This document shows, in pieces, positions 55,662 through 64,000 of a DNA stretch of 64,000 nt. Below the pieces are notes generated by a model, which ran no database searches, was not told where the DNA came from, and was given only the letters and a program-made list of their open reading frames with translations. Made by a program: the position numbers and the translations under genes. The stretch comes from Gautieria morchelliformis. Lineage: Eukaryota; Basidiomycota; Agaricomycetes; Gomphales; Gomphaceae. Numbering within the stretch: position 1 is the stretch's first letter; each line of letters begins with the position of its first letter. Where the stretch lies: NCBI GenBank assembly GCA_015179125.1, contig WHVA01000001.1, forward strand, positions 496,001 to 560,000, read 5' to 3'.

Positions 55662-58310
55662 TCACGCTTTGCCTGAACGCGTTGTTCCTTGAGGAAAATC
55701 AGGTACGTCTGAAACTAATTTTGACCGTTCTTGTTCAGGCTGATCCGGGGAGACTTCTTCAATTGTAGCATGGCCCTGATCCTCAGGGCCATATTCGACG
55801 CACGTAGGGCGTGCTGGGATGCGTATGAAAAGTCGCGGGGGTACAGCTGGAGCTTGAGGTGCTGCTGAGGATTTTTGAGGTACGTACGACGTCGGTTTCA
55901 TCGTCGTTGACTCGCTAACACTGCGAGGCATATCATTGTCGCCGTATACTGTAGGTATTGCGGGGGTTACAGCGTCTTCATGAAAGATGACGTCTCTCGC
56001 TTTATCCACACGGCGCGTACCTGGATACCAGACTAAGTATCCAGTGGAGTACGGTTCATACCCCACCATGTATGCCATACGTGACCGTACGTCCCATTTC
56101 TTCCTCTTTTCTTTAGGGATTGCAACACTGACTGGGGAACCAAAAACTCTCAGGTGAGCTAAATTCGGCTTCTCCCCCGTAATGCGCTCAATCGGCGTAA
56201 TTCCCCCATTAGCTCGTGCCGGCGATCTATTGCGAAGGTACGCCATGGTCTTCACTGCCATTGACCACAAGTTCTTTGGCAGTTTGGATGCGTACAACAT
56301 CGCTCACGCCCCCTCAGTAATCGTACGGATCGCTCTTTCAGCGACACCATTCTGTTCGTGCGTGTAAGGGACTGAAGTATACAAGGTGATTCCTTTCTCC
56401 TTTAAATACCGGTTCATCTCATTATTAACGAACTCGGTTCCATTGTCGGCCATAATGCCTCGGACCTTGGCTTCATAACCAGTTTCAAATAACTGGATAT
56501 ACTCTCGTACCTTGGAAACGACTTCCGACTTGAGGGTAAGTGGTTCCACCCAAATCGCTCGTGTATAATCATCCATGATGATCAGGAAATATTTTTTTCC
56601 ATCAAAGCTGGTCGTCTCCATGGGACCGGCCAAGTCCATATGGATCAATTCACCTGCGTGAGTCGCTCTGGTTCTCCCTGTTTTAAACGGCGTCTTATGC
56701 TGTTTACCGTGTATGCACGCCAAACAATCCGCACTACTGATCTGATCTTCTATGATTTGCATGCCTGTGGCATGCTTCGCTGCCAAATTGCGCACGTCCG
56801 CGACGTTCAGATGTCCAAGCCTCTGATGCCAACGCATAGCATCATTCTCCTCCTTCACTGTAAGTGCCATTACTGCTTCATCGAGTCTATTGTTCAACTC
56901 TTCTGCAGTAGGTTCTATGATCGAGTGAACAATCGGGCATGGGTTACGCGGCTGCACGATCGAGAAATCCGCAGGGTAAATGTTTCCTCTTTCGCGTACT
57001 TCGGCTACTAATCTATTCGCTGAGTCTTTGATGGTACAGCCATCTCTGTGGAGGTTTACTTTGAACCCATCTTTGATAAGCTGTCCAGGAGAGAATAGGT
57101 GCGTATAAATGCTTGGCACCCACTGGACATGCGGGATTTCAACGGTCCTCCTTTTTCCATGATTGTTCATCCCGATTTTCACAGTACCGCTACCCTTAGA
57201 TTGCACCTCCGCACCATTTGCGGCAGTGAAGGACCTAGGACTCGTGAATGGGACGAAATCGTGTAAGTCCTCTATTTTTGGCGTAAAGTTCCCTGACGCC
57301 GCTGTATCAATAAAGCAGCGCCGCGTAACAGGACTATTGCCCAAGAACATTGAAGTCTCAATGACTGAGAATAAGCCGCGCGACGTAGAAGGGCTCCCTT
57401 TGGTCTTATCCTGATCGCCAGTCGGTGAGTCCTTTTTTCTATCTTGTTGCCAACCGCTGTCCCTCTTCTTCTTCGGAGAGGGGCAATCCTTTGCAAAATG
57501 ACCTTGACCTCCGCAATTATAGCATTTTCCTGAGCGTCCCGAAGACTTCTTCGGCTTGCTCCCCCTCGCACTCTGTGGGGTGCTCTGCGTGGCCCCCTGC
57601 GAGGTCGAAGTTGAGGTCGTTCCAGGCTTTTGTTGGTTCTTCTTTGCTATAGCAAACACTGAGCCCTCTGCCCCGGTGCGCAAACCCTTCCTTATCTCCA
57701 CCTGACGCAGATTGCCAACCAATTCCGCCACCGTATCATGATCCCAGTCGATGGTATTGGTAACTGCGTCAAACTCCTCCAGGAGTGTGTTGAGAAAGAA
57801 GCTAAGATAGAGCGGCTCCGGAACGGGATGGCCAGCTTCTATGAGCCTCAAACGTAATGAGTCCATCCTGGCTTTATGCTCCATGATACCGGAACCGTCA
57901 TAATAAATGTGAGTGATTTCTCCGAGCAGCGACGCTCTCGTATTCGCTAAACGATTGCCATACACCGTATGCAGTGTGTTCCAGGCCAAGCATGGGTCGC
58001 GATTATCACGAATCGCCGTCCGTTGCTGTTCTTCAAGACGCAGATCAATTTCTGTGTACGCACGCTCCATCCGGAGCGTCCAAGCTTCTTCTAGCTCCAG
58101 CTCCTCTTCCGTAGGAGCTTTCGAGTCAGCACGTATCGGACCGGGGACTCTTCCCATCACAACCTCCCACTGGTTGAGGGATCGCAACATCGACTCCATG
58201 CTTGCGCTCCATGAAAAGTAATTATCATGGTGCAACTTTGGGAACACTGAGTAGGCAGTACCAGTACTTGACTGGTAATTGTTCATTTTATCAAGAGGTG
58301 TAGCTGGCAT
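55662..58310 (-). pseudogene. Copia C gag, protease and integrase
   Basis: From ATG 58310 (MPATPLDKMNNYQSSTG): gag to about residue 230; knuckle CYNCGGQGHFAKDC; protease RCFIDTAASGNFTP; HHCC (RWHQRLGHLN, CLACIHGK); integrase HMDLAGPM, MADNGTEFVN and HEQNGVAERAIRT. A TGA at 56304-56306 interrupts ITEGA/AMLYASKLPK. The same frame then continues to the next TGA at 55662. The catalytic triad is intact. Confidence 0.88.
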
Positions 58311-58347
58311 TGTTACAGTGGATTCTTGCGTTCAGAAGGTAGGGCCG

Positions 58348-58359
58348 GGGCCCATAACC
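58348..58359 (-). promoter_or_regulatory. Copia C primer-binding site (initiator tRNA-Met anticodon arm)
   Basis: The minus strand reads GGTTATGGGCCC directly after the LTR end, the same site as in Copia A and B. Confidence 0.8.
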
Positions 58360-58634
58360 TAAAGACAAATGTAAGTTCCCAGTGGCAGCGAAAACACACT
58401 AGGTAGTATACACTACCTAAAGACAAATGTAAGCTACAAGCTAGTTAGCTTTGCTCTCGTTATACAGGTTAGGTACTCACTTCCCAGTGGCAGCGAAAAC
58501 ACACTGGGAAGACTACACTATTGTACATACGCTCATACAAATACGCGTGTCTCAGATTGAAAGGGGGTCGAGCACAGACCAATTGTTCCACCTTCCCGGG
58601 TCATGCCGAGCTACAAGACGCTCGACATCCTACA
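58360..58634 (-). repeat. Copia C 5' LTR (275 bp)
   Basis: Same sequence as 53750-54024 as far as can be read. Confidence 0.88.
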
Positions 58635-59529
58635 CATACGAACCCGGGGAACGTACAAGAACCATCTTTTTCAGTCACGGTGCGACGAGCGGAAGTGGGA
58701 ACTCATGTTCTGCGCGGATGCCAAGGCGAAGCGGGTCGCGAAGATGAAGAACAAGAGTTATCGAAAAATACAAAGGAAACGTCGTGAGAGGATCAGAGGA
58801 TTGGTAAAAGAGGCTGAAGGTCTCGATGGCGTGGAAGATGGGGAGAAAGAGAGGACGAAGCGTGAGGTGGAGCGAGCGACCTTCGATGTGACGATGACGA
58901 CAGCGGTACGTGTTTGACTCTTGACCGGGACCGTCAATTTATATCCCGGAGATTTTGATATTACCGATCGATCATAGCCCTCATCTGCTGTGACCTGTTC
59001 TATCCAACTGGCCCGGGGGTGCTCCTTCCCCAGTTTACGCTGCTGTGGTCGACACTCTACTACCTCGCGCAGCTTCCCGATCCGGAGTGTCATGGTTATA
59101 TTGCGCTGCTCCCCTTCTCCCGCTCCCTGGCTTGATCGAGGAGACTTCAATGGAGTCAACATGCGGCCCACTGCTCGTGGTTAATGCTGCTCATGCTTAA
59201 CGTCACGCTGCATCGTTAAATGTCTATGCTCGATTAAGGCGACCATTCATGGCGCGTCTATTCCGGATCAGGAATTGTACGTTTACTGGTGTACGACGCT
59301 GCGTGGGTGTGATGGGTCTGTTATCCGCTTTTCCCTGTTCCTCCTGTGCGGGCCTTGGGCCTCGACCTTACTGTACCATATACTGCATTGCCATTGAGTG
59401 TACTTGATGAAACTAGTTTATACTGCTCACCTTTTGGAGCCTGGTTTCGGTTCTCCTTTGATTCAACTATGCATGCTTGGAGCTTCTAGCTAGTCGACCT
59501 CCCTTGTATCCGTGCTCCGTCCAGCCGCA
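58635..59529 (+). pseudogene. Duplicated gene debris, copy 2: UTP14-like fragment, cut by Copia C and the Helitron
   Basis: It reads KWELMFCADAKAKRVAKMKN, SYRKIQRKRRERIRGLVKEA and EGLDGVEDGEKERTKREVER, then hydrophobic frames matching 51285-52190 on the other strand. It begins right at the Copia C LTR end and stops at CCGCA, where the Helitron starts. It keeps the SYRK motif that copy 1 has lost and lacks about 12 bp before WELM. Confidence 0.6.
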
Positions 59530-60371
59530 TCCCCGACTCTCTCCGAAGGAGAGGGAGGGCCTGTAACACGCAAATATGCGGCACTCCACTTACGCGGAAC
59601 TATTCCCCTTCATTTCATTCGATGGCTTATCCTATTGGTTTACCCTCCGAGCCCCGTGACTCATCTTAGGGGGGAGGTCGACCCTTGCGGACTTTCCCGA
59701 TGTGTTTCATCATTTAACCTATGGCCATTTTTGCCGATTTGCCGCACTTTCGCTTTCAACCGGCGAGCTCTGTGTTCTTTACCAGGGATTCCATTCCACC
59801 CATGCTCTGTAAAGAACCTTCTTCGTTGGGTCGGCCTGACTTCTGCTGCTCTTTGTGTTTCCTATTGGCCTGTCGCACCCTTTTCTGCGTTTTATTCCTT
59901 CCTTTCCTTCCTTTACCTTTCCTTTCCTGGCGAAGGAGTGGCCGCCTATCTCCGCGTCCTTGATTTCCCGCTGCTTTTCACCATGCGAGGTTTGTGACGG
60001 TCTGAGTTTAATTCCTTCTCTTGCGGCATTCGAATTTGTTGGCTGGCCGTGACTCATCCGAGGGGGGAGGGTCCATGCCCGTGTCTCTCCGACGGAGAGG
60101 GGTAAGTTTTATATATAGATAACGATGGGTTGCTGTGAAAACGCCCTCCCCTCTCCCCACGCCATCCCTTCTTAGTCTGCCTTCACCCCTTTCCCAAATG
60201 TCCTCTCCCGCGCTCGTGAGTTGCGCATCCTATTGTCGCATGACTGTTTGCTGCCTGACAGTATCGTCCCTGTTACCGTTGGTTTATATGATGAAACTAT
60301 AATTTTTAAATGATTTAAAGTCGTCCATAAAATCGATTGTCGATACTTACTGCGATGGTAATCCATCGTGG
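59530..60371 (+). promoter_or_regulatory. Helitron 5' leader with repeated palindromic modules
   Basis: CTCTCCGAAGGAGAGG (about 59538-59553) and CTCTCCGACGGAGAGG (about 60084-60099) are near-identical palindromes. GTGACTCATCTTAGGGGGGA (59657-59676) and GTGACTCATCCGAGGGGGGA (60048-60067) repeat nearby. A TATATATAG box lies at about 60111. No gene lies here. Confidence 0.55.
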
Positions 60372-63300
60372 ATGAGTTTTAACAACGATCATCGAATTCT
60401 GTCTCTGGATTTGGCAATCAAGAAGGACTTACTCGCATGCTTGCGTAAAGTTCGTCCTCGTCGTTCCTACATTAATTTTTCAAGGGAGCACTTGCGAGTT
60501 ATTGTCGTCGGGTTTTTTTATGATCACTGTCAGTATTTTGGGAATTGTTCTATCGCTGACTTGATTTCTCTTCTTCGCCCCCTCGCTGTTAAATGTGATG
60601 TCAATTCACCTCGGTCCTATTTGCTAGGTAGTGTTTTTGAAGCTACCTATGGTCAATGCATCTTTTCGCTGTTGCGTCAGCCTCCTACAGACTTTCCGCA
60701 TAAGACAGATGTTGATTCTGTAACGTTGCCGTATAATGATTTGTTTTCGGTAAATTTTTCCTTTTCTTCTCGTGCGTTAAATACATCAGCTATCAAGACG
60801 AGTCTTCGAGGTTTACATGTGTCAAGAAGGCCTAACATTGTTAATAATTATGCCTCGTTGGTCGACAGTCTCGTTACTGTTTTTCGGGAACGTTGTGATG
60901 CTCTTCGGCAATATGATCACTCTTCTCTGGTGCAGGTACTAATGTGTTATGAACCTTTTCGGACACATTTTCCGTTACAACGAAAAGTACTAATTGATTG
61001 TATTTTGCGTCATGAATATGGTGTTGATGTGACTCGTGTCATGACTCACGATAGTCACCGATCATATCACGGACAGATTCAAAAAGAGTTACGTACTCAA
61101 ATTCGCGATGGTGTACAGAGAGAAGCTTTTGATGAAAAGTTGGCAGTCATAGCATCTTGCCCACAGACTGTTTCTGCCTCGGTTATTGAAGATTGTTTGA
61201 GGACATATAGGAATGAGACCTGTTATGTCTTACCATCTTCTTGTGCTTCCTGTGCACGTGCTCATGGAAGCCAGCGAATTTATTCAATAACTGTACATCC
61301 TTATGGGCAGTTGCCTCACAATTTGTCCATTCTTCGTCCTTCTGATCCTTTTTTGATCGAGTATTTTAATCAGACCAATCATGTAGATGTCTCTTACAGT
61401 TCACCTGTATTGAATGGCTTACTACTATGGAAGGCAGCGGTATCTTTTCGTGACAGCGACCAATCTACAGTGATTAACTTATGTGCTGATTGTTACAATG
61501 CTCTGGGACGGGCAAAAATGCCACGATTTGCATTGGCTGACAACTTTTACCTTGGTCAGTTACCCCTTGAACTTCAAGACTTGACTTGGATTGAGGAAAT
61601 GTGTTGTGCTATTTATTGAACTACTGCTCATGTTACTCGTTTGTATGAATCTTCCGATGGGAAAGATCCATTTGTGTATCATGGTAATACCTGTGCGCAT
61701 GAGATGAATGTTATTTCTACAGCAAATTCATTGCCTCGTACTGTTGGTGATATAAATGCTGTCTTATCGGTGGTTTTTGTTGGTCGTCAAAAGTTTGATC
61801 CTCATAAACTTGGCATGTTCTTTCATGTGCGAAAACACAAAGTTTGGAGTTTTTTGATGTTTTTGAAAAAGAATAACAAACTGTATTATAATATGCCATT
61901 GTCTCTTTCTAATTTAGAGGAGTATCCTGAAAATGATAATTTGCCAGGTATTGAAGAAAGAGTTGTGTATGATCATGACAGTCATCCCAATGAGGTTTTT
62001 GAAGAAGAAACAGCGGGTTTTACTTCTCATCCAGCAGGTGGTTCTTCACATGATGTTGGACAGATGGATTTTATGCTTGAAACGATGGGTTTATCGGATC
62101 CAGAAAATTCTCGTATGCCTGCGCGTTCATTTGCAGCAGCGGCATTGCGTAACTTAATTCCACGTGATACGTCTGTCCCTGATCTTGTCATTGCTCATGG
62201 TGATGCCATCAATGAATATAACAATCCTGCTTTATTGCCTGGAATGTTCCCTACTTTATATCCCCTTGGTCTTGGTGGTTTCGAAGATGACTCACGCGTT
62301 AGTCCTGTCGGCTTTCGCCCCCAGGCAGAATATTACCTCGATTTGGATGATCGTCTGTTCCGATATCATTATTTTTTTATTTTTGTAGTGTTAAATATAT
62401 ATCAAAGACGCTTGAGTCACTTGCATACATCATTCACTGTCCGGCGTGAGAACTTTGGTAAAATAGCCGAGAGGTTTTGTAGTCTAACATCTCAACAGCT
62501 TGAAAGTTTGGCTACTCATTTAGAGCATGAAAAGAATTCAGAAAGTTTATCAGACAGTGATTGTGTCGGTCTGGATTTGTTATGTCATGTAAATATGATT
62601 TCAGCCCATATTCCTGGTTCTGAAAGTTCAAAATTGTATGCCCGCAGTTGTATCCACAGCTATTTTGGACTGTTTGGGATGCCACATATTTATCTAACAC
62701 TAAATCCTTCTGCAGCTCATAGTCCTATCTTTCAGTTAATGTATGGAGATATTAATGTTGATTTGACAGCTCAGTATCCTACTTTGGTTTCTATAGGTGA
62801 ACGTGCTCTTAGATTGGCGAAAGAGCCTGTTGCTGCGTCAGATTTTTTTACTTTTTCTATGCGGACGATTTTTGAACATTTATTTGGATGGGATTATAAA
62901 AGTAATACTAGTTCTACAGCGGGTGGTATTCTTGGACATTTACAAGCATGGTCTGGAACCGTAGAATTAACAGAACGTGCTAACTTTCACGGTCATTTTT
63001 TGATTTGATTATTAGGTGGTATTAATCCATCTGAGTTACACAAAAGGCTTAGAACAGATAGCAATTTCGAACATCGTTTTTTTGCTTATTTTGAATCTAT
63101 TAGTTACCATCATCTGCCAAATGTAGATTACGAGCATGATCCTTATTATGAACCTTGTATTGAACGGCCACATTTACTCCCAGCTGTGGATGCATTACCC
63201 TTTGAATGGCAAGAGTGGAATGAACATTTCGTATACGAAATAAAAGCGTGTGGTGAAATTCTGCAGAGACATACCCATCGGAAAGTATGTTATAAGTATC

Positions 63301-64000
63301 GAAAGAGTAATAACTGTCGTTTTTTGTTCCCACATGACATTATCGACCATTCATTTTTTGATAAAGATACAAACTCTGTTTATCTTATGTGTCGGGATCC
63401 TACTATTAACTTTTTTAATCCGTATATTCTCGTAATGAGCCGACACAATCATGATATCAAGTGTATATTGTCTGGCCGTGCAGCAAAAGCTGCCATGTTT
63501 TATATTACTGATTATATCACCAAAATGGACCTTAAAACATCTGAGATGCTATCATTGATGTCAAATGCTGTATCCTCTGTTCATAACCGACCGGTATCCT
63601 CCAATGTCGATCATGCAAAACTCCTATTACATCGTTGTCTTTCGCAATACACCCGTCAACAACAAATCCATGGACAACAGGCTGTAAGATACTTGCGGGG
63701 ATTAGATGACACTATGATGTCGCACAAAACCACAGCAATGTCATCAGGGTTATTATTAATGCATGTTCAAGACCTTTATGGTGACCGGAAAGGTAACTTA
63801 ATGTCGTCTGATATACCAGATGAACCTTTGCAGCATCCTAGTATTAGACTCAGTGTCGATTATAAAGGTTCCTTAGTTGAAAATAATCAAGTATTCAATT
63901 ACTGGTTTCGTGATGATGACCTTGGTCAGTTAAATTTTTATGACTTTGTTCGGTGTGTACGTGTCCAGAAATTAAAGGATATTGATGAAAGTCATGCCGC
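60372..64000 (+). pseudogene. Helitron Rep/helicase protein, N-terminal part, two in-frame TGA
   Basis: One frame is open from 60372 to the window edge except for TGA at 61617-61619 and 63006-63008. N-terminal region with CASCARAH and CADCYNALGRAKMPRFALAD then LPLELQDLTWIEE, as in DUF6570 of fungal Helitrons. Helitron_like_N follows: MPHIYLTLNPSAAH (about 62682), the HUH-type metal site FHGHFL (62985-63002), and the two-tyrosine motif YITDYITK (Tyr codons 63501-63503 and 63513-63515). Rep nicks and joins DNA for rolling-circle transposition. Both Tyr and the HUH histidines are present, so only the stops visibly disable it. The helicase is not in the window. Confidence 0.85.

Larger units (their letters stand above)
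53750..58634 (-). mobile_element. Copia C: full-length Ty1/copia element, disabled
   Basis: 275-bp LTRs (53750-54024, 58360-58634) appear identical. On the minus strand: primer site, gag-PR-IN-RT-RNase H in three broken pieces, purine tract (CTCGAGGGGGAG), LTR. Flanking pentamers (AGTTG, CATAC) do not match. It separates the serine-racemase-like pseudogene from debris copy 2. Confidence 0.9.
59530..64000 (+). mobile_element. Helitron, 5' end and Rep region; continues past the window
   Basis: The 5' end TCCCCGACTCTC at 59530 follows an A. The paralogous empty site (complement of 51281-51290) reads GCCGCA-TTCT, so insertion occurred between A and T, as Helitrons do. It encodes a DUF6570-like N-terminal part and the Helitron_like_N Rep domain. 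The helicase and 3' end (CTRR and hairpin) lie beyond 64000. It is AT-rich compared with its neighbours. Confidence 0.85.

Noticed and set aside
61617-63008. In-frame TGA codons read as selenocysteine or recoded sense codons
   Set aside because: Fungi of this group lack selenoprotein synthesis as far as known. The stops occur in unrelated dead elements, so mutation is the simpler explanation.
1-64000. CRISPR array, rRNA or operon structure
   Set aside because: No regularly spaced short repeats, no rRNA signatures, and introns plus retroelements show the DNA is eukaryotic.

Overview
This is eukaryotic DNA, almost certainly from a filamentous basidiomycete (Agaricomycetes). The evidence is the mix of Copia, chromodomain Gypsy, Tad1-like LINE and Helitron elements typical of mushroom genomes, the very short GT-AG introns (48-61 bp) in the few real genes, and the near absence of intact host genes. 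It is a repeat-rich accessory region in which elements are nested in elements.

Layout. (1) 1-10436: a decayed minus-strand LINE (ORF1 with CCHC knuckles; ORF2 with APE, RT and RNase H), split at 4303-9547 by a young Copia (Copia A: 488-bp LTRs that look identical, TSD GCTGA). (2) 10437-20205: an old complete chromodomain Gypsy (Gypsy A, TSD ATGTC) carrying two later LTR insertions and an antisense accessory gene. (3) 20206-28456: non-repeat DNA with an 8-bp-TSD hAT-type MITE, a multi-exon membrane-protein gene and an apparently intact six-exon protein-kinase-like gene. (4) 28457-41792: solo LTRs, a Gypsy A-like fragment, a second copy of the accessory gene, and a truncated second chromovirus (Gypsy D). 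(5) 42577-45773: a LINE fragment with a 12-bp TSD, another 1275-bp solo LTR, and degenerate DNA. (6) 45774-50265: Copia B. (7) 50266-53749: duplicated gene debris, including UTP14-like and serine-racemase-like fragments. (8) 53750-58634: Copia C. (9) 58635-59529: a second, inverted copy of the debris. (10) 59530-64000: an AT-rich Helitron running off the right edge.

How the parts work. The LTR elements show two priming systems. All three Copias have a primer site complementary to the anticodon stem-loop of initiator tRNA-Met (half-tRNA priming). Both chromoviruses show the Tf1-type self-priming layout: an 11-nt site 2 nt after the 5' LTR is perfectly complementary to the predicted mRNA 5' end, about 32 nt after a TATA box. 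Nearly all coding copies are broken, mostly by in-frame TGA and CpG-type transitions, which suggests methylation or RIP-like decay.

The most interesting unit is the antisense accessory gene between pol and the 3' LTR of the Gypsy A family. Two diverged copies share an E/K/A-rich coiled coil, a KKRKV basic motif, a short intron, a Zn(II)2Cys6-spaced cysteine cluster and an acidic tail ending ATMEDN.
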